Shown: positions 23,886 to 32,768, counted from the stretch's first letter. The stretch is DNA of 46,197 nucleotides from RUG12395 sp045541735 (GCA_045541735.1 JAZQJQ010000032.1:1-46197); one strand, 5' to 3'. The notes: generated by a model not told the origin, from the sequence alone. A program made the numbers and translations.

Positions 23886-23928
23886 GCAAATTACGACTAA
23901 TTATATCACGCGATTTTGTAATTTGCAA
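23886..23928 (-). promoter_or_regulatory. rpmE promoter with flanking inverted repeat
   Basis: Minus strand: -35 TTGCAA (23923-23928), 17-bp spacer, -10 TATAAT (23900-23905). Perfect 9-bp arms GCAAATTAC (23886-23894) and GTAATTTGC (23918-23926) flank the -10 box. Confidence 0.7.
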
Positions 23929-23954
23929 TAGTTTTGCAAAAATTTTTGAAATAA

Positions 23955-24884
23955 TTATTTATTTGAATTCTCGGTAGAAATAAGCTCTTTCATTGAAGTT
24001 GCAAGGCCTGCAAGCCCTTGAATTTCAGACGGAATGATTATCTTTGTTGCGTTACCGTTTGCTGCTGCAATAAATGCCTCAAGACTCTTTATCGCGATGA
24101 CAGCTTCGCCGGGGTTAGCCTCATTTATCATTCTGATACCCTCCGCTGTGGCTTTTTGAATATCGAGAATAGCAGCAGCCTCACCCTCAGCTTCGCGTAT
24201 CTTTGCTTCTCTTGCTGCTTCTGCGCGAAGAATTGCGGACTGTTTTTCGGCCTCGGCTTCGAGTATCATCGACTGCTTGCGACCTTCTGCAACGAGAATT
24301 GCGGAATTTCTTTCGCCCTCAGCTTTTAGTATACTTTCGCGCCTTTCGCGTTCTGCCTTCATCTGCTTTTCCATTGCATCCTGGATCTCGCGCGGAGGCA
24401 TAATGTTTTTTAGCTCAACGCGGTTTACTTTAATTCCCCAGGCATCGGTTGCATCATCAAGTATTGCGCGCATTTTTGTATTGATGATATCGCGGCTGGT
24501 AAGCGTGCTGTCGAGCTCCAGCTCGCCGATTATATTACGCAGCGTTGTTGCGGTAAGGTTTTCAATAGCAGAAAGAGGATTTGAAACGCCGTACGCGAAA
24601 AGCTTACAGTCGGTTATTTGGTAAAATACAACGGTATCTATCTGCATACGAACGTTATCTTTTGTAATAACGGGTTGAGGAGGGAAATCAACGACCTGCT
24701 CCATAAGATTGACTCTTTTCGAAATTTTTTCGATAAGCGGGATCTTAATGTGAAGTCCGGTCTTCCAGGTCGTGCTGTATGCACCGAGTCTCTCAATAAC
24801 GTATGCACGCGCCTGAGGAACGACCTTGATGTTAGCAACGAGAATTACGATTACAAGAATTGCGATAATTATGATGTATTCCAT
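23955..24884 (-). CDS. SPFH/Band 7 membrane protein (paraslipin/QmcA-like)
   Basis: A 309-residue protein: one N-terminal transmembrane segment (about 2-20), an SPFH/Band 7 domain (about 20-200; VVPQARAYVIERLGAYSTTWKTGLH), and a long Ala/Glu-rich coiled coil (about 180-260; EGERNSAILVAEGRKQSMILEAEAEKQ). Such proteins form rings that organise membrane microdomains and protease complexes. It lies directly after nfeD; the nfeD-SPFH pair is a classic operon. Length and layout fit the paraslipin branch (STOML2/QmcA) rather than FloT flotillin. Confidence 0.93.
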   Translation of the reverse strand: MEYIIIIAILVIVILVANIKVVPQARAYVIERLGAYSTTWKTGLHIKIPLIEKISKRVNLMEQVVDFPPQPVITKDNVRMQIDTVVFYQITDCKLFAYGVSNPLSAIENLTATTLRNIIGELELDSTLTSRDIINTKMRAILDDATDAWGIKVNRVELKNIMPPREIQDAMEKQMKAERERRESILKAEGERNSAILVAEGRKQSMILEAEAEKQSAILRAEAAREAKIREAEGEAAAILDIQKATAEGIRMINEANPGEAVIAIKSLEAFIAAANGNATKIIIPSEIQGLAGLATSMKELISTENSNK

Positions 24885-24902
24885 AATTTTGCTCCTTTAA
24901 AT

Positions 24903-25316
24903 TTATTTACAGATGAGCTTTACGCCCTCTATAGATACTATTTCAATGACGGTATCGGCCGGAATCGGTTCGCCGCTTGCGGAGCGTGCGGACCAGACCG
25001 AACCTCCGATTTTAACAGCACCCTTTGCGGCGATATTATCGATATCCTCGATAACGATTGCCTTTTTGCCGATAAGCGAATCAGCATTTGTGGGGACGAC
25101 CTTGCTCTTAAAAAGCTTATCGTGAAATATAACTCTGAAGATTATGCCCAACGCGGAAACAAAGAATGCAAGCAGTTGAGTCCAAACCGGAAAATGCAAG
25201 GCTGAGAAAATAATGGCAAGCAGAGCTCCCGGCATAAACCATACTGCGATAAGCGCAGTGGTTAAGGCTTCGGCTATCACGGCGGCAACGAGTAAAACAG
25301 TCCAAAATAAAGTCAT
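24903..25316 (-). CDS. NfeD family membrane protein
   Basis: A 137-residue protein with two or three N-terminal hydrophobic segments (about 5-60) and a C-terminal OB-fold NfeD domain (KSKVVPTNADSLIGKKAIVIEDID ... GSVWSARSASGEPIPADTVIEIVSIEGVKLICK). This is the short NfeD type, which partners an SPFH protein in membrane-domain organisation. It is positioned between a 215-residue membrane-anchored protein and the SPFH gene with very short gaps, so all three are likely one operon. Confidence 0.92.
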   Translation of the reverse strand: MTLFWTVLLVAAVIAEALTTALIAVWFMPGALLAIIFSALHFPVWTQLLAFFVSALGIIFRVIFHDKLFKSKVVPTNADSLIGKKAIVIEDIDNIAAKGAVKIGGSVWSARSASGEPIPADTVIEIVSIEGVKLICK

Positions 25317-25324
25317 ACGTTCAC

Positions 25325-25972
25325 CTACTTTCTGTAATTTGAGATAACGTCGGATATGTAAATTTCGTCAAAATAAACGTGTATCGTAACAAATTGTGCT
25401 CTTATAGCATCGCTTTCAAGATCGCGCCTGAACACACCGTCATTCTTCATTATCTTATATTCGAACTTATAAATGATCTCCTCGTAAATTATTCCGGACT
25501 GGTCGGTTTTCTGCTCGGATGACTGATAATGAAGCATTATGTCGTAAACTCTCTGCATGCTGAGCTTATTCGGGAGCTTCAAAATACTTAACATCTCTTC
25601 GGAGTAACAGTCCTTGAGTGTAACGATGTCACCTGTCTGCAAAGCGGTAAAATATCTCTCAAAGAATATATACAGTCGATTATCGGAATAATCCTCGTCG
25701 TCGATAGGTGCTGACAGTGCACCGTCGTTTACCCAAACTCTTCGGTCTTCCGCCATATATTCATCGTCTTCAGTTATATCATAGAAATAATCCGGTTCTG
25801 CAAAAACAATATCAAAACCGCCGGTATCCGTTCTGTCGGGAATCAAAAGATCGATAATAAATAGAACGAGACAAGCAAGCGCTGCGAGCATTATAACGGC
25901 AGCTATTGTAAGCAATCCGATAAGAACGCCTTTCTTTTTACCGGTTGCGTTGCCGAGAATACGCGATACCAT
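25325..25972 (-). CDS. membrane-anchored protein of unknown function upstream of nfeD
   Basis: I do not recognise this 215-residue protein. It has a basic N-terminus (GNATGKKKG), one transmembrane segment (about 15-42; VLIGLLTIAAVIMLAALACLVLFIIDLLI) and an acidic linker with many Asp/Glu/Tyr. The C-terminal domain (about 90-215) has the alpha-beta look of an NTF2/DUF4878-like fold (YIFFERYFTALQTGDIVTLKDCYSEEML). ATG 25972 is preferred because GAGGTG lies 6 bases upstream; an ATG 6 bases earlier would touch the binding site. It is the first gene of the nfeD-SPFH unit, with its own promoter. Confidence 0.75.
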   Translation of the reverse strand: MVSRILGNATGKKKGVLIGLLTIAAVIMLAALACLVLFIIDLLIPDRTDTGGFDIVFAEPDYFYDITEDDEYMAEDRRVWVNDGALSAPIDDEDYSDNRLYIFFERYFTALQTGDIVTLKDCYSEEMLSILKLPNKLSMQRVYDIMLHYQSSEQKTDQSGIIYEEIIYKFEYKIMKNDGVFRRDLESDAIRAQFVTIHVYFDEIYISDVISNYRK

Positions 25973-25990
25973 AGACATCACCTCGGTACT

Positions 25991-26019
25991 ATTATACTTT
26001 ATTCTCATTCAAAAATCAA
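25991..26019 (-). promoter_or_regulatory. promoter of the nfeD-SPFH operon
   Basis: Minus strand: -35 TTGATT (26014-26019), 17-bp spacer, -10 TATAAT (25991-25996). The expected start of transcription falls almost at the ribosome binding site, so the leader is very short. Confidence 0.7.
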
Positions 26020-26052
26020 TAGAATAGCTTATAGTTGCATAACAATTTCTTG

Positions 26053-26081
26053 TTGACAATTCGGCAATGAGAATATATAAT
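26053..26081 (+). promoter_or_regulatory. consensus promoter of the AMP-ligase/ACP operon
   Basis: -35 TTGACA (26053-26058), 17-bp spacer, -10 TATAAT (26076-26081): a perfect SigA match. It is divergent from the promoter at 25991-26019, with 33 bp between the two -35 boxes. Confidence 0.85.
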
Positions 26082-26105
26082 AGCTTAGAATGGAGGAAGA
26101 ATGCT

Positions 26106-27806
26106 ATGAAATTTAAAAATACGCTCGCTCCCAAATCAAAGCCAAAAATCAACGAAAATCTCTATCATATGGTAAAATCCGGCGCCGAGCTTTTCGGCGA
26201 TAAGGCGCTTTACATATATGACAGAGACGGTAAAGAAAATACATTCACTTATAACGATCTTCTTACACATGTAAATGCAGTCGGTACTGCTTTATCCGAA
26301 TACGGACTTTTCGGTGCCAATATTGCCATTGTCGGTGATACTTGCCCCGAATATATCGCATCTTATCTCGCCGTTGTAAACGGTAACGGTGTTATAGTAC
26401 CGCTTCCGAAGGAGCTTTCGGCCGACAATCTTGCAGATTTCATCAAGCTCAGCGAGTGCGATGCCGTCATCTATACAAAGGCTATGAATGCTGTTCTTCG
26501 TGACGAGCGTTCCCTCTTTGATAGCGTTAAGTATTTTATCCCTATTGATAACGACGAATTCATCGATGAAAGAACTCTTCCCTATTCTCTTCTTCTTGAA
26601 AAAGGAAAGGAAATGCTTGAATCGGGTTGTAAAGTTCTCACTGAGCACGAAATTGACACAGAAAAGATGTGTGCCATCATCTTTACTTCCGGAACTACGG
26701 GTACTAGCAAGGGTGTTATGCTCAATCAACGTAACCTTACTACTGCCGCGAATTCCGCAGGCCAGTCTATGGAATATGACGATGACAACACTTTCATTTC
26801 ATTTCTCCCGCCTTATCATACCTATGAAATGTCGATCGGCCAGTTCGCTATAATGAATCTCGGAGCTACCATAAAGATTAACAGTTCTTTAAAAAACACA
26901 ATACGCGACATGGCAAGCTTTAAACCTAACGCGCTTATGCTGGTTCCCCTTTTTGTAGAAACTATGCATAAGAAGGTTTGGGACGAAATAGATAAGCGGG
27001 GCATGCGCAAAAAAGTTGAGGCAGCTATGAAGCTGAGTAACGCTATGCTTGTTGCCGGCATCGATATGCGTGCTAAGTTTTTCGGCAAGATCACATCCGC
27101 ATTCGGAGGTAATCTGAAGAGTATCGTTTGCGGAGGCGCTGCAGTCAACCCCGAGATCATTAAGGATTTCCACAGCTTTGGAATACTCATTCTTGAGGGA
27201 TACGGAATTACTGAATGCTCTCCCCTCGTTTCTGTAAACAGACCGAGCGGAGTAAAACTTAAGAGTGTAGGCACTCCGGTTGACGGCTGCACCGTCAAGA
27301 TCGACGTCGGAGAAGACGGGAATACAGGTGAGATCCTTGTTAAGGGTGATAACGTAATGCTCGGATATTACAAAAATCCCGATGCTACAGCCGAGGTTTT
27401 CACCGACGACGGATATTTCCGCACGGGAGATATCGGTTATATGGATGATGACGGTTACATATATATTACCGGTAGAAAGAAGAATGTAATTATTCTTTCT
27501 AATGGCAAAAATGTGTTCCCCGAGGAGATAGAAGAATACATTTATAAGTTTCCGGACATACTCGAAGCTGTCGTTATAGGACGTAAGGATCAGAATGATG
27601 TTCCCAGGATCACCGCTGTTTGCGTCCCGGATATGACAAAGTTCGACGGAGTTGAAAAAGAAGAGATCGAAGCAAAGATACGAGCCGAGATCGCTGAGAT
27701 GAATAAAAAACTCCCCACCTTCAAGCAGGTCGCTGTTACGGAGATCCGTTGGGAGGAATTTGAAAAGACCCCATCCCGTAAGATCAAACGCTACAAAGTA
27801 AAATGA
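26106..27806 (+). CDS. AMP-binding acyl-CoA/acyl-ACP synthetase
   Basis: A 566-residue adenylate-forming enzyme of the long-chain fatty acid ligase type. The P-loop is TSGTTGTSKG (194-203); YGITECSP and YFRTGDIGYMDDDGYIYITGR are the A5 and A7-A8 core motifs, and the C-terminal lysine region is KTPSRKIKRYKVK. It activates a fatty acid as acyl-AMP and transfers it to a thiol. ATG 26106 is chosen because GGAGGAAG is upstream; an ATG at 26067 lies inside the promoter. The acyl carrier protein gene 45 bp downstream suggests the acceptor is that ACP rather than CoA (inference). Substrate chain length is unknown. Confidence 0.9.
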   Translation: MKFKNTLAPKSKPKINENLYHMVKSGAELFGDKALYIYDRDGKENTFTYNDLLTHVNAVGTALSEYGLFGANIAIVGDTCPEYIASYLAVVNGNGVIVPLPKELSADNLADFIKLSECDAVIYTKAMNAVLRDERSLFDSVKYFIPIDNDEFIDERTLPYSLLLEKGKEMLESGCKVLTEHEIDTEKMCAIIFTSGTTGTSKGVMLNQRNLTTAANSAGQSMEYDDDNTFISFLPPYHTYEMSIGQFAIMNLGATIKINSSLKNTIRDMASFKPNALMLVPLFVETMHKKVWDEIDKRGMRKKVEAAMKLSNAMLVAGIDMRAKFFGKITSAFGGNLKSIVCGGAAVNPEIIKDFHSFGILILEGYGITECSPLVSVNRPSGVKLKSVGTPVDGCTVKIDVGEDGNTGEILVKGDNVMLGYYKNPDATAEVFTDDGYFRTGDIGYMDDDGYIYITGRKKNVIILSNGKNVFPEEIEEYIYKFPDILEAVVIGRKDQNDVPRITAVCVPDMTKFDGVEKEEIEAKIRAEIAEMNKKLPTFKQVAVTEIRWEEFEKTPSRKIKRYKVK

Positions 27807-27851
27807 GCGTTTTATCGATAAATTTACTTATGATTCATTTGGAGGTATACT

Positions 27852-28079
27852 ATGTTTGAGAAACTTAAGGAGATACTTATCTCCGAGCTTCAGATCGAAG
27901 AAGAGCTTATCACTCTTGATGCCGCGCTTGCAAGTGACCTTGGAGTAAATTCCCTTGAGCTCGCTGAACTTGTTCTTACGGTTGAGGATCAGCTGGGTGT
28001 TGAGATCAACGAGGACGATCTTCACAAGTTCATTACCGTCGGTGACGTTGTAAAGTATCTTGAAGAGATCTCTAAGTAA
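27852..28079 (+). CDS. acyl carrier protein
   Basis: A 75-residue acidic four-helix ACP. The phosphopantetheine serine is Ser34 in DLGVNSLELAEL; the residue before it is Asn33, where AcpP has Asp (DSL). GGAGG lies upstream of the ATG. It forms a two-gene unit with the AMP-ligase, so it is probably a dedicated carrier for exogenous or modified acyl chains rather than the housekeeping fatty-acid ACP, which would sit with fab genes. Confidence 0.93.
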   Translation: MFEKLKEILISELQIEEELITLDAALASDLGVNSLELAELVLTVEDQLGVEINEDDLHKFITVGDVVKYLEEISK

Positions 28080-28130
28080 AAAGATAATAAAAAACCCGGA
28101 AGCATAGCTTGCGGGTTTTTTATTATCTTT
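28080..28130. terminator. bidirectional terminator between ACP and sensor kinase
   Basis: Perfect 19-bp stem (28080-28098 with 28112-28130), ending in CCCG/CGGG at the loop and with long A and T tracts in the arms. It lies between convergent genes and its right arm abuts the kinase stop. Confidence 0.85.
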
Positions 28131-30160
28131 TAATCGCCGATAGGCAAAGAGACCGTTACTTTAAACAGATCTCCGTCCGTCTCAATATCAAAGGATCCGC
28201 CCTGCAGTTCGGTAAGGCTTTTTGCGATCGAAAGTCCAAGACCGCTGCCCTCTGTGTTTCTTGAACTGTCATCGCGCACGAAGCGCTCCATCAGTTCTTC
28301 GGCAGAATGCTCGAGCTGTTCGGACGATATGTTTTTAAATACGGTAATTACGCGATCCGAGCATCGGCTTATCTCAATAAAAACTCTCGTGCCGCATAGT
28401 GCATATTTACAAACGTTTGAAAGTAGATTATCGAAGATCCGCCACACCAGCTTTCCGTCGGCAAAGACCATATTTGAGTCGTTATCTTTCCTTACAACTA
28501 TATTGAGATTTTTGTCATTCATTTTATCCTCGTATTCACATAAAGCTTGAGAAAGGATAATATCCAAATCCGTATTTTCGGGTTCAGCATTTACGTTTCC
28601 GCTTGCAGCTTTCGATGCTTCCACCAGATCTTCAGTCAGTTTTTTCAGTCTTGCAGACTGCCGGTCAAGAACCTCTAGGTATTCGGTTGCTCTTTTTGAG
28701 CTGAGCCCCTCTTGCTTTAATAGTCCCACATAATTGATCAAGGACGTAAGCGGTGTTTTGATGTCATGGCTTACGTTAGTTATGAGCTCGGATTTCATTC
28801 TTTCGCTTTTAATAGTCTTTTTTACTGCGTCATCAATTGCGGCACTTATGCCGTTCAGGTTTTCCGCGTGATTTCTGAGAGAAGGCAGCAGCTTCGATGA
28901 TTCCGCTTTAGCTTTAACGTTTCCGCTTCGGATGTCTGCGCCCAGTTTTTCAAGCTTTCTTAGGTCAAGAATGAATTTAATAAGTATCGAAATATGAAAG
29001 ATAAATGCAAAGAATATGATGAGAATTCCGCCGTCGTATACGGACAACGCTCCGATGAAATACAATAAGAAAAATGTGATCTCGGTTAATGCAGTTTTCC
29101 AATATAAATTTATTCGCGCAAATACAGAAAAAAGTTTTTTTATAATTAGCGCGAGAGTACACAGGAAGTATTTGTAGATAAGAGCAAGAAGCTTTATTAT
29201 GATGCAGTTTTTGTACCATCTGCTTGATTTAAGTCTGGCTGACAAACTGAACAACATGCCTATGAAAATAATGAGTAAAACGATGGGTACGGTTATCAAA
29301 ACAATGACATTTTGATATTCTTCAATCAGACCAATGCATCCCACTAACACCGATCCTATCAACGCAAGATAAACTTCAAGCGGAAGCTTGGCAAAAAAAC
29401 CGAGATGAATACTGTCCGTTTTCTTTGAATATCCGGCCGAGGCGCATATAAATACTGAGCATAACACAGCAATAAGAAGCGTCAATACGGCTAATCCAAT
29501 TACCCAATTATAGTACATAGAAATAAGAGCTATGTATTGAAAGACCCAATAAATATAATCTACGGGCTTTGCTTCAATCGGAATACCCGCCGAGACCCTT
29601 ATCTCTTTTGTTCTTATTTCACCGACCTGATATGTTACTTTATATTTTAAGTATACATTATCGGTCTCTGAAACCTCCCACCTCAAAATCTCTTTTGTTT
29701 CTTCAAGCTGATCTCTGAAAAATTGTACGGATCTAAGATCGTCAAATGACATACTTTTCTCTTCAAATACAAATAATTCAGGTATTTCTCTTACAGTGTT
29801 AGAAATTGTATACGAGGTTTGATCATCGGAATGCGGCAAATTATTAAATAAAATATTTCCGTCCTCTGTGGTGACCTTGTATCTCACGTTTGTTCTATCT
29901 TCGGAGTAATTGTAATCAAACGAATGTTTTATGCCGTTAGAGATACTGCCGTAATTAAGTGCTTCGTAATGATCTGCGATGGCTTCTGCATAATGCCATG
30001 ACAGTTCACGCGCTACATCTTGCGCAAGCCCGCTTCCTCCGTCAAACTGTGCGCCGTTTTCAAATGCAAATATCATCGAAATCACAGCCAGCGCTCCTAT
30101 GACGACAGATACGAAAAGCATTAAGGCAGCCAGCGCCTTTAAAAATCCGCTTTTTTTCAT
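28130..30160 (-). CDS. membrane sensor histidine kinase
   Basis: A 676-residue kinase. One N-terminal transmembrane segment (about 10-32) is followed by an extracellular part (about 33-195). Several more transmembrane segments lie at about 200-400, then a cytoplasmic HisKA and HATPase domain. The phosphoacceptor is His465 in NVSHDIKTPLTSLINY; the N box is LSNVCKYAL and the G box is GSGLGLSIAKSL. The many membrane spans are unusual for an OmpR-type partner. The sensed signal cannot be read from sequence. It overlaps the response-regulator stop by 4 bp (ATGA), so the two are co-translated. Confidence 0.93.
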   Translation of the reverse strand: MKKSGFLKALAALMLFVSVVIGALAVISMIFAFENGAQFDGGSGLAQDVARELSWHYAEAIADHYEALNYGSISNGIKHSFDYNYSEDRTNVRYKVTTEDGNILFNNLPHSDDQTSYTISNTVREIPELFVFEEKSMSFDDLRSVQFFRDQLEETKEILRWEVSETDNVYLKYKVTYQVGEIRTKEIRVSAGIPIEAKPVDYIYWVFQYIALISMYYNWVIGLAVLTLLIAVLCSVFICASAGYSKKTDSIHLGFFAKLPLEVYLALIGSVLVGCIGLIEEYQNVIVLITVPIVLLIIFIGMLFSLSARLKSSRWYKNCIIIKLLALIYKYFLCTLALIIKKLFSVFARINLYWKTALTEITFFLLYFIGALSVYDGGILIIFFAFIFHISILIKFILDLRKLEKLGADIRSGNVKAKAESSKLLPSLRNHAENLNGISAAIDDAVKKTIKSERMKSELITNVSHDIKTPLTSLINYVGLLKQEGLSSKRATEYLEVLDRQSARLKKLTEDLVEASKAASGNVNAEPENTDLDIILSQALCEYEDKMNDKNLNIVVRKDNDSNMVFADGKLVWRIFDNLLSNVCKYALCGTRVFIEISRCSDRVITVFKNISSEQLEHSAEELMERFVRDDSSRNTEGSGLGLSIAKSLTELQGGSFDIETDGDLFKVTVSLPIGD

Positions 30161-30849
30161 ATCTTTTCCTCCATTTTATAACCCTGTCCCCAAACGACTT
30201 TGATGTACCTCGGTCTTGCCGGGTCGATCTCGAGTTTTTCACGTAAATGCCTGATATGTACTGCAACGGAGCCTTCCATACCGAGCGAGTCTCCGCCCCA
30301 GACGGTTTTGTATATTTCTTTAGGAGAAAAAACTTTGCCGGGGTTGTTCATAAGAAGTTTCAGAATGTCAAATTCCAAAGGAGTAAGAGATACATCTTCT
30401 CCGTCAACAGTGACTGATTTAGCGGGATCATCGAGAGAAATATTACCGATAGTTAAAACTCCCTCCTTCTGTTTTCCGCCTCCGAGCACCATATACCTTC
30501 TAAGGTGGGATCGGACACGTGCAATAAGCTCAACGGGATTGAAGGGTTTTGTAACATAATCGTCTGCGCCGAGATTCAAACCGAGAATTATATCCGAATC
30601 TTCCGATTTAGCTGTAAGAAGTATAACCGGAATATTTAAATTCTTTCTAAGCTCGGTTAGCGCTGAAAGGCCGTCCGTCACCGGCATCATAATGTCAAGC
30701 AACACTAGATCCACTTTATCAAGTTTGCAGATCCTTAGTGCCTCCTCTCCGTTGTAAGCACATAGTACGTTATATCCCTCGGCTGTTAAATATATCTTTA
30801 AAGCATTAACTATGTCGCGTTCGTCATCACAAACCAAAATACTATACAT
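30157..30849 (-). CDS. OmpR/PhoB-family response regulator
   Basis: A 230-residue regulator: receiver domain (1-120) with acidic pocket Asp8-Asp9, phospho-acceptor Asp52 (LVLLDIMMP) and Lys in VTKPF, then a winged-helix DNA-binding domain (about 130-228; LTPLEFDILKLLMNNPGKVFSPKEIYKTVWG). It acts with the downstream sensor kinase. The promoter at 30878-30906 and the 15-bp palindrome at 30942-30956 lie upstream and may be under its own control. No target transporter is adjacent on the minus side, so the regulon is unknown. Confidence 0.95.
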   Translation of the reverse strand: MYSILVCDDERDIVNALKIYLTAEGYNVLCAYNGEEALRICKLDKVDLVLLDIMMPVTDGLSALTELRKNLNIPVILLTAKSEDSDIILGLNLGADDYVTKPFNPVELIARVRSHLRRYMVLGGGKQKEGVLTIGNISLDDPAKSVTVDGEDVSLTPLEFDILKLLMNNPGKVFSPKEIYKTVWGGDSLGMEGSVAVHIRHLREKLEIDPARPRYIKVVWGQGYKMEEKI

Positions 30850-30877
30850 TAGCTTTCACCGTCCTTTGTTTAAAAAC

Positions 30878-30906
30878 AGTATAACACAGAAGATATTAAG
30901 CATCAA
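30878..30906 (-). promoter_or_regulatory. promoter of the two-component operon
   Basis: Minus strand: -35 TTGATG (30901-30906), 17-bp spacer, -10 TATACT (30878-30883). Confidence 0.65.
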
Positions 30907-30941
30907 TAACCCAAATCTTTAAGATTTTATTAAGTTTTACA

Positions 30942-30956
30942 TATTAGCGGCTAATA
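30942..30956. promoter_or_regulatory. perfect palindrome between two divergent promoters
   Basis: TATTAGC-G-GCTAATA, a perfect 7-1-7 dyad, sits between the two-component promoter and the argS promoter. It could be an operator for either side; no regulator can be assigned. Confidence 0.4.
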
Positions 30957-30977
30957 ACTCTTTATTTATTTTAGGTA

Positions 30978-31006
30978 TTGAAATATTGAAAAACACGTGA
31001 TATAAT
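30978..31006 (+). promoter_or_regulatory. argS promoter
   Basis: -35 TTGAAA (30978-30983), 17-bp spacer, -10 TATAAT (31001-31006). The leader is about 35 bases, so there is no T-box. Confidence 0.75.
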
Positions 31007-31046
31007 TACAATTTGAGAAATTATGCATTTTGAAAGGATGTATCTA

Positions 31047-32756
31047 ATGCAGTCAGTTAAAAATGCTCTTGCAAACAAACTGTACAGCGTAATCGTTGAA
31101 AAGTTCGGAAAAGAGCCTCCCGAACCCTCACAGCTTGCCGAAATGCTTGAATACCCCCCTGATCCTTCGATGGGGCATCTTGCATTTCCCTGCTTTAAGC
31201 TTTCACGCGATCTGAGAATGGGTCCGCCTGTTATAGCGGCGAAGATCGCTGAGGACTTTTCCTGTGATTATATCTCCGAGTGTTCCGTTGCGGGCGGATA
31301 CCTTAACTTCCGCATCTCGGGCGAAGATTTTATTAAACACGTCACAGACGGAATTGCAGAAAAGGGTGACAAATACGGTTCTCCCGAGACCGGTTGCGGT
31401 AAGACAGTAGTCCTTGACTACTCTTCTCCCAACGTTGCAAAGCCTTTCCACATCGGACACCTCGGTACTACAGTAATAGGACATGCGCTCCGACTGCTTC
31501 ATGAGTTTGCTGGCTATAAATGTGTCGGCGTAAATCACCTTGGAGATTGGGGAACTCAGTTCGGCAAAATGATCGTTGCGTACCGCAGGTGGGGCGATCC
31601 GGAGAAGGTTGCCAACGGCGGTTGTGACGGGCTGGTTGAGCTTTACGTTAAGTTCCATGAGGAAGCCGAAAAGGATCCGCGTCTTAATGACGAAGCCCGT
31701 GCAGAGTTTACTAAGCTTGAGCAGGGTGATGAAGTGAACCTCAAGCTTTGGCAGTTGTTCCTTGATATCTCTCTTAAAGAATACCGCATCACATACGATC
31801 AGCTCGGCATAGAGTTTGATTCTTATATGGGGGAGAGCCATTATTTTGATAAGGCCCCTGCTGTTGCTAAGGAGCTTGCGGATAAGGGATTGCTTGTTAT
31901 TGATGACGGCGCAAGTATCGTAAACCTCGAAAAATACAATATGCCCCCTTGTCTTATTCTCAAAAAAGACGGTTCTACTATTTATCCCTCCCGTGATATT
32001 GCCGCTGCATTCTACCGTAAGAACACTTATGATTTTGATAAGTGTATTTACGTTACATCAGCCGGTCAGAGCCTGCATTTTGCACAGTGGTTCAAGGTTG
32101 TTGAACTTATGGGTTATGATTGGGCAAAGGATCTTGTACACGTTCCCTACGGTACCGTTTCCATAAACGGCGAGAAGCTTGCTACAAGAACCGGTAACGT
32201 GATTCTCCTCCGCGATCTGTTCAGTACCGCTATAGAGAAGGTTGCCGGTATAGTAAATGAGAAAAGCCCCGACCTCGAAAGCAAGAATGAGGTTGCTGAA
32301 GCCGTCGGTGTCGGCGCTATAGTATTCCATTATCTTGCGAACAACCGCATACGTGATATAAACTTCAATATAGAGGATGCCCTTTCATTTGACGGCAATA
32401 CGGGTCCTTACGCTCAGTATACCTACGCTCGTTGCTGCTCCCTTCTCGAAAAGGCTGGCGAGCTTAATGATAACGTTGACTATAGCGTTTGCGGAGCTCC
32501 CGAACTTGATCTTGCAATTACTGTTTCCCGTTTCGGTGAGAGAGTCGAAGATGCTCTGAAGGAATACGAGCCCAGCTACATCACACGATATATTCTTGAT
32601 CTTTGTACTGCGTTCAACCGTATGTATCACGAATGCAAGATACTTAATGCCGAGGAACAAGTCCGTAATGCACGACTGAAGCTTGTACACGCCGCAAAGA
32701 CCGTTCTCGGCACGGCACTCCATCTAATTTGTATGAAAACCCCCAATAAAATTTAA
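31047..32756 (+). CDS. argS: arginyl-tRNA synthetase
   Basis: A 569-residue class I synthetase that charges tRNA-Arg. The N-terminal Add-1 domain is present; the HIGH motif is SSPNVAKPFHIGHLGTT; the region equivalent to KMSKS is EKLATRTGNVI, a common variant in ArgRS; the C-terminal DALR anticodon-binding domain begins near NTGPYAQYTYARCCS. ATG 31047 is preferred: AAAGGA is 8 bases upstream, whereas the ATG at 31038 would overlap that site. yebC follows after 12 bp, so the two form an operon. Confidence 0.96.
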   Translation: MQSVKNALANKLYSVIVEKFGKEPPEPSQLAEMLEYPPDPSMGHLAFPCFKLSRDLRMGPPVIAAKIAEDFSCDYISECSVAGGYLNFRISGEDFIKHVTDGIAEKGDKYGSPETGCGKTVVLDYSSPNVAKPFHIGHLGTTVIGHALRLLHEFAGYKCVGVNHLGDWGTQFGKMIVAYRRWGDPEKVANGGCDGLVELYVKFHEEAEKDPRLNDEARAEFTKLEQGDEVNLKLWQLFLDISLKEYRITYDQLGIEFDSYMGESHYFDKAPAVAKELADKGLLVIDDGASIVNLEKYNMPPCLILKKDGSTIYPSRDIAAAFYRKNTYDFDKCIYVTSAGQSLHFAQWFKVVELMGYDWAKDLVHVPYGTVSINGEKLATRTGNVILLRDLFSTAIEKVAGIVNEKSPDLESKNEVAEAVGVGAIVFHYLANNRIRDINFNIEDALSFDGNTGPYAQYTYARCCSLLEKAGELNDNVDYSVCGAPELDLAITVSRFGERVEDALKEYEPSYITRYILDLCTAFNRMYHECKILNAEEQVRNARLKLVHAAKTVLGTALHLICMKTPNKI

Positions 32757-32768
32757 GAGGTAATAAAG

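Noticed and set aside
30907..31046. T-box leader for argS, and likewise for gltX/glnS
   Set aside because: The promoters leave leaders of only about 20-35 bases, too short, and no AGGGTGG-type box is visible.
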